Notes: generated by a model not told the origin, from the letters alone. Counted from the first letter of the stretch, positions 7,827 to 15,709 are shown. The stretch is DNA of 20,629 bases from Odoribacter sp036657595 (GCA_036657595.1 JAVXFZ010000045.1:1-20629), one strand, 5' to 3'. Numbers and translations are program-made.

Positions 7827-8882
7827 CTATTCTTTTTCGCGGTAAAGGCTGATGAGTCGGGATACGGCGTAGTTTTCGAGTTGTTCGGCGGGGACGGCGA
7901 GGTAGCGGGCGAGGGCGGTCGAGAGGCGGTCGATTTCGATTTCGTGGAAGCGGGCGTAGATGATGCGGTGGGAGAGGATGTGTTTGGGCATTTCCACGCT
8001 GCGGAGGATGCGGATGGTTCCGACGTTTTCCATCAGTTGGCGGTAGGTTTCTGTTTGTTGTAAGTCCGCCAGATCGGTGGGTTGAGTGGTTTCTATGAGG
8101 GGATATTCGTATAGGTTTTGCCAGATGTCTTTGTTGTTCCGTCGTGCTAAGAGGGTGGTGGTTCCGCAATGGAGGTGGAGGTAGTTGAAGTAGCGGGGGC
8201 GGACGATGGTTTTCTTTTCTTTTACGGGTAGTTGTTGGACGGTTCCGTTGGCGAGCGCGACGCAGTGTTCGGCTAAGGGGCAGCGGGGGCAGTCGGGGGA
8301 TTGTGGGATGCATTGGAGGGCACCGAAGTCCATCATTGCTTGGTTGTAGAGGTCGGGGTGGCGGCGGTCGAGCAGTTCTTGAGCGAGGGCGGCGAAGTAT
8401 TTTTTGCCGGCGGAGCTGTCGATGGGGAGGGCGATGCCGAGTAGGCGTGCGAGTACGCGGTAGACGTTTCCGTCAACGACGGCGTAGGGTTGTTTCCACG
8501 CGAACGAGCAGATGGCGGCGGCGGTGTAGGAGCCGATGCCTTTGAGGGATAGGACGTCGCGGTAGTCGGACGGGAAGATGCCGTTGAAGCGGTGGTGGAT
8601 TTCCTGCGCGGCGGCGTGTAGGTTGCGTGCGCGGCTGTAATAGCCGAGTCCCTGCCAGTAGGTCATCACTTCGTCTTCGGGGGCGGTGGCTAAGGAGGAG
8701 AGGTCGGGGAAGCGTTGCAGGAAGCGTTGAAAGTATTCTAATCCTTGTGCGACGCGGGTTTGTTGGAGGATGATTTCGGAGATCCAGATGCGGTAGGGGT
8801 CGGTGGTGTTGCGCCACGGGAGGTCGCGTTTGTTTTCGTCGTACCAGTGGAGGAGGATTTGTGTGGTGTTTTGTGTAGGCAT
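7827..8882 (-). CDS. mutY: A/G-specific adenine DNA glycosylase MutY
   Basis: Removes adenine mispaired with 8-oxoguanine in the GO oxidative-damage pathway. 351 residues, the usual MutY length. The N-terminal HhH-GPD domain has WISEIILQQTRV with catalytic E36, the hairpin LKGIGSYTA (about 113-121), and D137 in VVDGNVYR. A [4Fe-4S] loop follows with the exact C-x6-C-x2-C-x5-C spacing (C191, C198, C201, C207). The C-terminal NUDIX-like domain includes HILSHR, matching the FSH loop that reads 8-oxoguanine. It begins 24 nt after ybaK on the same strand, so the two are probably co-transcribed. The functional link between the two genes, if any, is unclear. Confidence 0.95.
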   Translation of the reverse strand: MPTQNTTQILLHWYDENKRDLPWRNTTDPYRIWISEIILQQTRVAQGLEYFQRFLQRFPDLSSLATAPEDEVMTYWQGLGYYSRARNLHAAAQEIHHRFNGIFPSDYRDVLSLKGIGSYTAAAICSFAWKQPYAVVDGNVYRVLARLLGIALPIDSSAGKKYFAALAQELLDRRHPDLYNQAMMDFGALQCIPQSPDCPRCPLAEHCVALANGTVQQLPVKEKKTIVRPRYFNYLHLHCGTTTLLARRNNKDIWQNLYEYPLIETTQPTDLADLQQTETYRQLMENVGTIRILRSVEMPKHILSHRIIYARFHEIEIDRLSTALARYLAVPAEQLENYAVSRLISLYREKE

Positions 8883-8906
8883 CGTGTGTTGTTTTTGTAT
8901 GTATTG

Positions 8907-9407
8907 TCAGTTATTTTCCGTTGGTTCTGTCAGTAGTTCGGTGACTTTGGCTCCGGTGGCTTTTATGAGTGCTGCGGGGTCTATTTTGATTTGTAGTCCT
9001 CTTATTCCTGCGCTGATGTAGAGGTAGGGTTGTAGGAGGCAGGAGGAGTGGAGGAAGGTGGGGAATGTTTTTTTCATTCCGATGGGGGAGCATCCTCCTC
9101 GAATGTATCCGGTGGTGGGGAGTAGTTCTTTGAGGTGTAGGGTGGCGGCGTTTTTATTTCCGGAGGTTTGTGCGGCGCGTTTGAGGTTAATTTCTTTGTC
9201 GCCGGGTATGAGGCAGACGAAGATGCCGGTTTTGTCTCCTCGTAGTACGATGGTTTTGAATACTTGTTCGATATTTTCTCCCAGTTGTTGTGCGACGTGA
9301 GTGGCGGCGAGGTTGTTTTCGTCGATTTCGTAGGCGACCAGTTGGTAGTTTATTTTTGCTTGGTCGAGCAGTCGAGCGGCATTTGTTTTGTTTATTTTTG
9401 GTTTCAT
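8907..9407 (-). CDS. ybaK: YbaK-type aminoacyl-tRNA deacylase
   Basis: A 166-residue single-domain member of the YbaK/ProX editing family, which hydrolyses mischarged tRNA, classically Cys-tRNA(Pro) formed by prolyl-tRNA synthetase. Seen: the conserved VFKTIV block with the key lysine K51, ATHVAQQLG near the N-terminus, IPGDKEINLKR in the middle, and GGCSPIGMKK (about 104-113), the family GGxSPxG loop. Length and motif order match YbaK rather than the shorter-lineage ProXp-ala forms, though the exact editing specificity is inferred. It is the first gene of a minus-strand pair with mutY and lies immediately beside the left edge of the compositional island, with a -7-like box at 9460-9467. Confidence 0.92.
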   Translation of the reverse strand: MKPKINKTNAARLLDQAKINYQLVAYEIDENNLAATHVAQQLGENIEQVFKTIVLRGDKTGIFVCLIPGDKEINLKRAAQTSGNKNAATLHLKELLPTTGYIRGGCSPIGMKKTFPTFLHSSCLLQPYLYISAGIRGLQIKIDPAALIKATGAKVTELLTEPTENN

Positions 9408-9459
9408 TGGTTGTATGTTTGTCGATCCGTTGGTGGGGTCGTAGGTGGAGTGATGGGTG

Positions 9460-9467
9460 CAAATGTA
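9460..9467 (-). promoter_or_regulatory. ybaK -7 box (TACATTTG on minus strand)
   Basis: CAAATGTA on + is TACATTTG on the coding strand, an exact TAnnTTTG match about 53 nt before the ybaK start. The expected -33 position falls at about 9487-9490, inside what appears to be foreign DNA, and no TTTG is found there. Confidence 0.42.
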
Positions 9468-9468
9468 G

Positions 9469-9831
9469 TATATTCGTTTTTTTATTCCATTTCTTTGTTC
9501 TATTAATTATCAGATAAAAAATGAAATCCCGTATCAGTCGCTTTCCATAGAGGGAGTACAAGAGACTGCACCAATATCTTATTTCATAAAAGCCGTTCAT
9601 CCGGACAATGGCTGTATGGCTGCGGTCAGTCAATTCCGAATAGTTCAGAAAGGGAAGGTAGAAATTCCGTGTAATCATACACTTCCCGCAGGGCGGTATG
9701 TTGTGGATGTGGAAATCAGAAACGAGGGTTATACCCACGTGATGGATTCTGCATTTACAGTCATCGACAAAGCGACAATCTCCAAGTCCGAGAACTTCGA
9801 CACCACACCGCAACGAGGGATATTTCCTTGA
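9469..9831 (+). pseudogene. 3' remnant of an unidentified gene (no start codon)
   Basis: The frame is open from just after a TAG at 9466-9468 to the TGA at 9829-9831, but the first ATG is internal at 9616, and the protein-like sequence clearly runs upstream of it (for example EIPYQSLSIEG and ISYFIKAVHP). This suggests the 5' part was lost when the island was joined to the ybaK promoter region. The product has a beta-sandwich look: alternating hydrophobics, and LPAGRYVVDVEIRNEGYT followed by DSAFTVID, like repeated modules of Bacteroidetes surface proteins. I do not recognise the family. A 71-residue product from ATG 9616 is possible but less likely to be a real gene. Its composition matches the GRE gene, not ybaK. 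Confidence 0.55.
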
Positions 9832-10025
9832 CTATTGACTATTTTTTAGTAAAAAGTATGATTTATTCAAAAAATTTGTCGAGCTTTGTTTCCAAATTGT
9901 GCATAAGTTGATGATGTTTTTTATTATTTCAGCACCACTAAATTTTTAAATACTAATCTATTGCACCACTTTTATTACTCAAATTATTTCTAAAAATACT
10001 TGACTCTTAATTCAAATAACAGCTT

Positions 10026-12491
10026 ATGAACAAATTTACTGACAGAGAAATTAAAGGTAATCCCTCTTCCGAAAGAACTTCTTTTTTTAAAACACGATAT
10101 CTTACTTCACCACTGATGGTGGACATTGAATATATCAAATACCTTACAATCTCCCATCAAAAGACTTCACATCTCAATATCCTTTTGCGCAGGGCTACCG
10201 ACCATGCCTTTGCTATGTCACAGATTACCCCTGTGATTCACGAACAAGACCGATTACTTGGAAATAAAACCCGGTTTATTCGTGGGGCTATCCCCTATTT
10301 GAACTATGCTGCAGAGCCGTTTATCCGTGAATTGAAAAACGAAGAGCAGGATGCTCAATCTAAACATGCCGAACAAGGCAAAGGCGGAGGCATTGAGAAA
10401 TCCCTTGAAATGGCTATCGAAAACGGATACGTGGTGGTCTCCGGAAAATTTCTTATGACTAAAGAGGATCATAAAGAGTTTGCGGAGCTTTGTGCCTACT
10501 GGAATGGAAAAAATTTTATGGATTTAGGCAATGCTAATTGGAAAAAGAATTATCCGTATGCCGATTACATCACAGACGGCTGGGAGATAGGTATGTTTAC
10601 CGCTCCCCACGAACCGTGCCCTGAGGGGCGTTTGATTCTGGATTTTGAATTTGCTCTTAAAACGGGATATCAGGGTATCATTGAACGTATTCGTGAGAAA
10701 ATGAATGCTCATCCCGAAGATGCTGAGGGGCAACAATTCTGGCAGGCAGCCATTGAGAGTATCAATGGAGGAATTGCTTTTATTCAAAATTACGCAGCTG
10801 AAGCACAAAAACAAGGAGAAGCCTGTACCGATCCGATTCGCAAACAAGAGTTGCTGGAGCAGGCACAAATATGCTATAACGTTGCCACCCAACCGGCTCG
10901 TACGTTCCGCGAAGCGATGCAATTATATTGGTTTACATACCTGATAGGTCATATAGAAGGCTCCCACATGGGGTATTCTTCAGGAAGACTCGATTATGTA
11001 CTTAACCCTTACTTCCAACAAGATGCAACAGCCTCTTTTGAACTGGCTATTTCATTGTTTGAAGAACTGTTCGTAAAAATGACCCAGATCGAATACATTG
11101 CCAGCCTTTCCTGGCAGGGCTTGGGACACGGAAACCTTTATCAGAATGCTATTCTGGGCGGTATCGATGAAAATGGAGAGCCGGTAGACAACCAGATCTC
11201 TTTGGCGATTTTGCAGGCGCAAATCAATATGCAAATGACCCAGCCTACCTTATCGGTGTGGTATCACGAGAAAAATAGCGAAGCATTCCACTTAAAGGCC
11301 ATTGATTGTGTGAAAACCGGTGTCGGATACCCCGCGTTCTTCAACCAGAACACTTACATTGCTCACGAACAGAAAACTTCGGGATTGCCGTTGGATATTA
11401 TCCAAAAATATTCGGCGATCGGAGGATGTACCGAACCTACCTTGCAGGGATGTGCCTATGGAATAGTGCAGGCGGGATTTATCAATCACGGCAAAATATT
11501 AGACTTGGCTTTGAATGATGGTGTCGATCCTATTACCGGCAAGCGGATGTTCGAATCGCGAGTAACCACCTCCTACGAAGAATTACGGCAATATTGTCTG
11601 GATATTATGCAGGACACCATTCACCACTGGCAAAGCTACTGGAATATGGTGATGGAAGCGCACAAAACAACGGTACCGCTGATCTTTTGTTCCGCATTGG
11701 TAAACAATTGTATTGAGTGCGGACGGAGCATGGACCACGGTGGAGCCTTGCTGGAACAATCCATTACCACGCTTTCATCAGGAATGGTAAACGTATCCAA
11801 TTCATTCGCCGTAATCAAAAAACTTGTATACGAAGACCAAGTAGTCACCCTAAAAGAATTACAGCAAGCCATTCATACCGACTGGAAAGGATATGATGCC
11901 CTTCGCAGTAAAGCTATGGCAGTTCCGCACTGGGGAAACGATGAAGATTACTGCGATAATATTTTTATAGATTTTTATCAGGAATATTGCCGTATCGTAC
12001 GGGCACAAAATAACTTCTTGGGAAAACCGTACGACCCATCTATGTTGGCGATTTCCACTCCTGTGCCGTTTGGCAAGGTTTGTGACGCGTTTCCCGATGG
12101 TCGTTATCGGTTTGAACCTATTGCCGACGGAGTAACCTCCGCTTTCCCGGGAACCGACCTCAATGGTCCTACGGCTGTAATCCGATCCTGTTGCAAGGTA
12201 GATCACACCGAGATACGCGGAGGATTGCTCAACTTGAAATTCCACCCTTCGGCAATCAAAGGTGAGAATGGTGCTCGTAACCTGCTGGCACTGCTGAAGA
12301 CCTATTTCAGCAAAAACACATTCCACGTACAATTTAATATTGTTGATTCCAATATGCTCCGCGATGCACAACGGCATCCCGACAAATATCGCGATTTGGT
12401 AGTGCGTGTGGCTGGATTTTCGGCTTATTGGGTGGAAATGAGCAAGGCACTACAGGATCAGGTAATTTGGAGAACAGAACACGAACTTTAA
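10026..12491 (+). CDS. Glycyl radical enzyme, dehydratase/decarboxylase type, substrate unknown
   Basis: An 821-residue PFL-like enzyme. The C-terminal glycyl radical loop is VRVAGFSAYW with radical Gly797. The catalytic thiyl Cys is C468 in IGGCTEP, with E470 two residues on. The Cys-x-Glu pair is typical of GRE lyases, dehydratases and decarboxylases (choline lyase, diol dehydratase, hydroxyproline dehydratase, arylacetate decarboxylase) and is absent in pyruvate formate-lyase. Other family blocks: QPARTFREAMQLYW (about 289-302), CIECGRSMDHGGA (about 562-574) and NSFAVIKKLVYED (about 592-604). The radical loop has FSAYW rather than the commoner YSAxF, and the GGA block lacks the usual GGAxYN ending. 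Both recall the arylacetate decarboxylase branch, but no small subunit gene is present. It needs activation by the radical-SAM protein encoded next to it. The leader 9832-10025 is AT-rich, with no exact TAnnTTTG box seen. Foreign composition; substrate not assignable from sequence. Confidence 0.92.
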   Translation: MNKFTDREIKGNPSSERTSFFKTRYLTSPLMVDIEYIKYLTISHQKTSHLNILLRRATDHAFAMSQITPVIHEQDRLLGNKTRFIRGAIPYLNYAAEPFIRELKNEEQDAQSKHAEQGKGGGIEKSLEMAIENGYVVVSGKFLMTKEDHKEFAELCAYWNGKNFMDLGNANWKKNYPYADYITDGWEIGMFTAPHEPCPEGRLILDFEFALKTGYQGIIERIREKMNAHPEDAEGQQFWQAAIESINGGIAFIQNYAAEAQKQGEACTDPIRKQELLEQAQICYNVATQPARTFREAMQLYWFTYLIGHIEGSHMGYSSGRLDYVLNPYFQQDATASFELAISLFEELFVKMTQIEYIASLSWQGLGHGNLYQNAILGGIDENGEPVDNQISLAILQAQINMQMTQPTLSVWYHEKNSEAFHLKAIDCVKTGVGYPAFFNQNTYIAHEQKTSGLPLDIIQKYSAIGGCTEPTLQGCAYGIVQAGFINHGKILDLALNDGVDPITGKRMFESRVTTSYEELRQYCLDIMQDTIHHWQSYWNMVMEAHKTTVPLIFCSALVNNCIECGRSMDHGGALLEQSITTLSSGMVNVSNSFAVIKKLVYEDQVVTLKELQQAIHTDWKGYDALRSKAMAVPHWGNDEDYCDNIFIDFYQEYCRIVRAQNNFLGKPYDPSMLAISTPVPFGKVCDAFPDGRYRFEPIADGVTSAFPGTDLNGPTAVIRSCCKVDHTEIRGGLLNLKFHPSAIKGENGARNLLALLKTYFSKNTFHVQFNIVDSNMLRDAQRHPDKYRDLVVRVAGFSAYWVEMSKALQDQVIWRTEHEL

Positions 12492-12502
12492 ACACGTTGG
12501 CA

Positions 12503-13414
12503 GTGAGTAATTCATTAACGATATTTAATATACAACACTATTGCGTACACGATGGGCCGGGTATCCGCACCACTCTTTTTCTAAAAGGATGTCCGCTCTC
12601 TTGTCAATGGTGCTGCAATCCCGAATCCCAGTTGCTATCATCGCAATTCAGGTATACTCCTATTCGTTGCAAGCACTGTGGAAACTGCCTTCAAGCATGT
12701 CTTCACCAAAGCGTTACCAGCGACAACGGGGTACTTTCCTTTGATTTTAAGGTTTGTAACCAGTGTGCGGAAAAGACTTGTATCGAAAACTGCTATCACA
12801 ATGCTCTGTCGGTAGTAGGTACTACTTATTCTGTTGATAAAGCACTGGAAATCATTGAAAAAGACAAAGAATTCTACGATAATTCCGGAGGAGGGGTCAC
12901 TTTTTCAGGAGGCGAACCTTTTGTACAAGCCGAGGTCCTAATCTCTTTACTTAAGCGGTGTAAAGAGAAGAATATTGCTACCGCGGTGGAAACCTGTGGG
13001 TATGTTCCCACTGAAAGGTTGGCTGCCGCCGCCCAATGGGTAGATCTGTTTCTATTTGATATTAAAATTATCAACGAAGCCCAACATATTCGCTACACTG
13101 GAAAAAGCAATCGGTTGATTTTAGAGAACTTGGCCTATTTGTCGAAACTCAACAAGCGGATCATTGCCCGTATCCCCCTCATTCCCGAAGCGACAGACCG
13201 AATGGATAATATACACGAAATTATTTCCGTTTGCAAAAATAACCACATACGTGAAGCCACTTTAGGGGTTTATCACCGACTGGGAAAACAAAAATATGCC
13301 GACTTTGGAATCGACTATCATTTCGAACACGATGCCGTTGAGAGAGAACACGATTACTATCTAAATATTTGCCGGCTCTTCAACGAAGAAGGTATCCTAT
13401 GTGAACTTTTATAG
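12503..13414 (+). CDS. Glycyl radical enzyme activating protein (radical SAM)
   Basis: Installs the glycyl radical on its partner, using S-adenosylmethionine and a [4Fe-4S] cluster. From GTG 12503 it is 303 residues. The N-terminus has the family opening HDGPGIRTTLFLKGC, leading into the CxxxCxxC cluster motif C30, C34, C37. A two-cluster ferredoxin insert follows, with Cys 56, 59, 62, 66 and 85, 88, 93, 97; such inserts are found in activases of the dehydratase/decarboxylase group and not in the PFL activase. The SAM-contact motif FSGGEP is at about 134-139. The start is uncertain: GTG 12503 or TTG 12497, both just past the enzyme stop at 12491. A longer frame from TTG 12428 would overlap the enzyme and adds unlike residues. 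The tight spacing indicates co-translation with the upstream enzyme. Confidence 0.93.
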   Translation: MSNSLTIFNIQHYCVHDGPGIRTTLFLKGCPLSCQWCCNPESQLLSSQFRYTPIRCKHCGNCLQACLHQSVTSDNGVLSFDFKVCNQCAEKTCIENCYHNALSVVGTTYSVDKALEIIEKDKEFYDNSGGGVTFSGGEPFVQAEVLISLLKRCKEKNIATAVETCGYVPTERLAAAAQWVDLFLFDIKIINEAQHIRYTGKSNRLILENLAYLSKLNKRIIARIPLIPEATDRMDNIHEIISVCKNNHIREATLGVYHRLGKQKYADFGIDYHFEHDAVEREHDYYLNICRLFNEEGILCELL

Positions 13415-13480
13415 GGGAGCTATGCTTGACTTGCTGCCGGATCAAGTTGGTCTATAATAAGGTTTTTTTCGTAATCATTT

Positions 13481-13600
13481 GATGCCATATCGCGTGGTAT
13501 ATTGATGGACATTATAGAAGACCGCCATAGCAAAGGCTCAACGATGATAGAGGGGTTTCGTGAAAGCCGTTTTATTGAGGAATTGACAATAGAAGTTTGA
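13481..13600 (+). pseudogene. Probable IstB (IS21-family) fragment
   Basis: The frame reads AISRGILMDIIEDRHSKGS, then TMIEGF, and continues to a TGA at 13598-13600. The LMDIIEDRH..STMI stretch resembles the C-terminal part of IS21 helper ATPases (IstB), where a hydrophobic (L)xxIIEDR(H/Y) is followed by ST(I/M)I and then SQLPV. The SQLPV part is missing and the match ends soon after, so only a degraded piece remains. No IstA, Walker motifs or terminal repeats are seen. The rest of 13415-13699 has no gene I can support. The call rests on one short motif. Confidence 0.42.
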
Positions 13601-13699
13601 ACACTCTAAAATGTAATCGAACCTTTCGAGGAACGTTTTTCGACAAAAGAACGGTGGGAGGGGGCGGAGGGGATGTTTGGGATTGAAATAAGGAATGTG

Positions 13700-14251
13700 A
13701 TGGTTTATTGGACGTTATTTTTCACTTTTGTAAAGATCGGGTTGTTCACGATCGGGGGAGGGTATGCGATGATTCCGTTGATAGAGCGGGAGGTGGTTCG
13801 CCGCAAGTGGTTGGAGGAGGTGGAGTTTCTTGATTTGTTGGCGGTGACGCAATCTTTGCCGGGTATTTTTGCGGTGAACATATCTATATTTGTCGGTCAT
13901 CGGTTGAGGGGTTTACGGGGCGGTTTGTTGTGTGCGTTGGGGACTATTTTGCCTTCTTTTGTGATTATTTTGTTGATTGCCTTTTTTTTCAATCGTTATG
14001 AGGAGGAGGAGTGGGTGGTGAGGGTGTTTAACGGGATTCGTCCGGCGGTGGTGGCGTTGATTGTCGTGCCTTGTCTTTCGGCGGCGAAGGCGATGCGGTT
14101 GAGTCGTATGGAGTTGGTATTTCCGTTGTTGGGTGCCTTGTTGATTTGGCAGGCGGGGGTGTCGCCGGTGTATGTGGTGGTGGCGGGGATAGTGGGGGGC
14201 TTGGTGTATAGTTTTTGGATCAAAGGTCGTTTTAAAAAGGAGGGGAGATGA
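13700..14251 (+). CDS. chrA: ChrA-family transporter, half-size subunit 1
   Basis: A 183-residue integral inner-membrane protein of the short-chain chromate ion transporter (CHR) family. Two such halves together correspond to one full-length ChrA. Near the N-terminus is KIGLFTIGGGYAMIPLIE, the family signature, then TQSLPGIFAVN and several hydrophobic helices. I start at ATG 13700 rather than 13673, because the resulting MVYWTLFFTFVKIGLF aligns residue for residue with the start of the paired downstream gene and an AGGA lies just upstream. The stop overlaps the ATG of subunit 2 by 4 bp. Known family members export chromate; many such pairs in anaerobes have no tested substrate, so chromate resistance is inference. 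It lies just right of the accessory island and has normal native strand bias. Confidence 0.88.
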   Translation: MVYWTLFFTFVKIGLFTIGGGYAMIPLIEREVVRRKWLEEVEFLDLLAVTQSLPGIFAVNISIFVGHRLRGLRGGLLCALGTILPSFVIILLIAFFFNRYEEEEWVVRVFNGIRPAVVALIVVPCLSAAKAMRLSRMELVFPLLGALLIWQAGVSPVYVVVAGIVGGLVYSFWIKGRFKKEGR

Positions 14252-14775
14252 TTTATTGGCAATTATTGGGGGTGTATTTGAAGATCGGTCTTTTCGGATT
14301 TGGCGGTGGTTATGCGATGTTGTCGTTGATACAGTTTGAGGTGGTGGATAAGCACCATTGGTTGACGTCGCAACAGTTTACGGATATAGTGGCGATTTCG
14401 CAGATGACACCGGGACCGATCGGTATAAATAGTGCGACGTATATAGGTTATACGGCGACGGGGAGTGTTTGGGGGTCGGTGGTGGCGACTTTGGCAGTTT
14501 GTTTGCCGTCGTTTTTGTTGGTGTTGCTGATTTCTTATTTTTTTGCTAAGTTTCGGAAGAATCGTTATGTGGAGGCGGCTTTCACTGGTTTGCGTCCGAT
14601 GACGGTGGGGTTGATAGGTGCAGCGGCTTTGTTGTTGATGAACGGTGAGAATTTTATAGATTGGCGGAGTGTGTTGATTTTCGTGGCAGCGTTTGTTGTG
14701 ACGTGGCGGTATAAGTGGCATCCTATTTTGACGATCTGCGTGGCGGGGATGGCGGGTTTTGTGATTTATGCGTAG
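14248..14775 (+). CDS. chrA: ChrA-family transporter, half-size subunit 2
   Basis: A 175-residue membrane partner of the preceding gene, translationally coupled through an ATGA overlap (14248-14251). It repeats the family signature as KIGLFGFGGGYAMLSLI near the N-terminus and has SQMTPGPIGINSATYIG, the more conserved PGP version of the TQSLPG block in subunit 1, followed by repeated hydrophobic segments. It is a paralogue of subunit 1, and the two probably form an antiparallel or pseudo-symmetric heteromer, as known for short-chain CHR pairs. A weak G-run/CTCCC pairing followed by a T-rich stretch after the stop (about 14779-14820) may end the transcript. Confidence 0.88.
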   Translation: MIYWQLLGVYLKIGLFGFGGGYAMLSLIQFEVVDKHHWLTSQQFTDIVAISQMTPGPIGINSATYIGYTATGSVWGSVVATLAVCLPSFLLVLLISYFFAKFRKNRYVEAAFTGLRPMTVGLIGAAALLLMNGENFIDWRSVLIFVAAFVVTWRYKWHPILTICVAGMAGFVIYA

Positions 14776-14829
14776 AGAGAGGGGGGTGTTTTCTCCCGGC
14801 GGTTTTCTTTTTATTCTTTTGTGTTTTAT

Positions 14830-14837
14830 TACCTTTG
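14830..14837 (+). promoter_or_regulatory. -7 box (TACCTTTG) for the acyltransferase gene
   Basis: An exact TAnnTTTG match 23 nt before the ATG at 14861, the same spacing as in ligA. T-rich sequence lies where the -33 element is expected (about 14803-14811). It implies a very short leader. Confidence 0.48.
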
Positions 14838-14860
14838 TGGCTTGAATTAAAAGTAGGAGT

Positions 14861-15709
14861 ATGGAAGATCAGCATTGTATCAGACCTGTTCACGTAGAGG
14901 AACTTTTCAAGAGTAAGAATCCGCGTTTGGCGCGTTTGATTCCCGGTTTTGTTTATTCTTTTTTGCGGCGGGTGATCCACGAGGAGGAGATCAATGAGTT
15001 TATTGCGCGTTACGGTGATCGGCGGGGCTTGGCTTTTGCGGATGGTATGTTGGAGTTTTTGAAGGTTTCTTACCGGGTGGAGGGGCTGGAGAATTTGCCT
15101 GCTGCGGGGGGGCGGTATATTTTTGCGTCGAATCATCCGTTGGGGGGTCCCGACGGTGTGATCCTGATTTCTTTTTTAGGAACGCGTTATCCGGATCTGA
15201 AGTTTCCGGTGAATGATTTGTTGTTGAATCTGAAGAATTTGAACAATGTATTTTTGGCGGTGAACAAGCACGGAGGTTTGGCGAAGGAGGCGGTGGCGGC
15301 GATCGAGCAGGCGTATGCTTCGTCGTGTCAGATGATTATGTTTCCGTCGGGGATGGTGAGTCGCAAGCAGCACGGGGTGATTGAGGATCTGACGTGGCAG
15401 AAGAGTTTTGTGGCGAAGGCGATTCAGTATGAGCGGGATATTGTGCCTATTTTTATTGAAGGGAAGAATTCCAATTTCTTTTATAATCTTTCTAATTTCC
15501 GGAAGGTGATCCACCTGAAGGCGAATCTTGAGATGCTTTATTTGCCGGACGAGACGTTCCGGAAGCGGGGGGAGACGTTTACGATTCATATCGGTCAGCC
15601 GATCGGTTGGCAGAGTTTAGACAAGAGCCGCAAGCCGATGGAGTGGGCGGAGGAAATTCGTCAACAGGTGTATCGTATGCGTAACGACGGGGAGCGATCT
15701 GTTCGTTAG
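14861..15709 (+). CDS. 1-acyl-glycerol-3-phosphate/lysophospholipid-type acyltransferase
   Basis: A 282-residue PlsC-superfamily acyltransferase, membrane-associated by family. The catalytic block is SNHPLGGPDG with H92 and D98, that is H-x5-D, as in the Bacteroidetes hemolysin-like acyltransferases that carry NHPLGGxDG, rather than the classic H-x4-D. Block III is MFPSGMVSRK (about 159-168), and PIFIEGKNSNFFYN follows in the middle of the C-terminal half. Likely role: acyl transfer to a lysolipid. A related Bacteroides enzyme group acts in N-acyl-glycine lipid synthesis (glsA-like) next to a GNAT gene, but no such neighbour is present here, so the acceptor is unknown. The start has AGGAGT just upstream. 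It converges on the minus-strand metalloprotease gene with a 37-nt gap that contains an eight-T run but no clear hairpin. Confidence 0.82.
   Translation: MEDQHCIRPVHVEELFKSKNPRLARLIPGFVYSFLRRVIHEEEINEFIARYGDRRGLAFADGMLEFLKVSYRVEGLENLPAAGGRYIFASNHPLGGPDGVILISFLGTRYPDLKFPVNDLLLNLKNLNNVFLAVNKHGGLAKEAVAAIEQAYASSCQMIMFPSGMVSRKQHGVIEDLTWQKSFVAKAIQYERDIVPIFIEGKNSNFFYNLSNFRKVIHLKANLEMLYLPDETFRKRGETFTIHIGQPIGWQSLDKSRKPMEWAEEIRQQVYRMRNDGERSVR

Larger units (their letters stand above)
9469..13640. mobile_element. Accessory island carrying the GRE system (boundaries approximate)
   Basis: Defined by composition. Native DNA on both sides has about twice as much G as C on the + strand, while this stretch is balanced or C-rich (G:C 16:14 at 11401-11460, 5:15 at 12301-12360, 12:22 at 13141-13200). 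The left edge holds a reading frame with no start codon, the right edge a probable IstB scrap, and the middle an intact enzyme/activase pair. No integrase, attachment-site repeat or tRNA is seen, so the transfer mechanism is unknown. Edges are judged to within tens of bases only. Confidence 0.55.

Noticed and set aside
9187..9813. 208-codon open frame on minus spanning ybaK and the island edge
   Set aside because: It overlaps the true ybaK frame out of register, and its Arg/His/Thr-rich part is typical of a shadow frame.
10026..12491. Assignment as pyruvate formate-lyase
   Set aside because: PFL has adjacent Cys-Cys in the active site; here there is GCTE with Cys-x-Glu, and the activase carries the ferredoxin insert that the PFL activase lacks.
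13415..13672. Complete IS21 element
   Set aside because: Only a short IstB-like motif is seen; no IstA, Walker motifs or terminal repeats.
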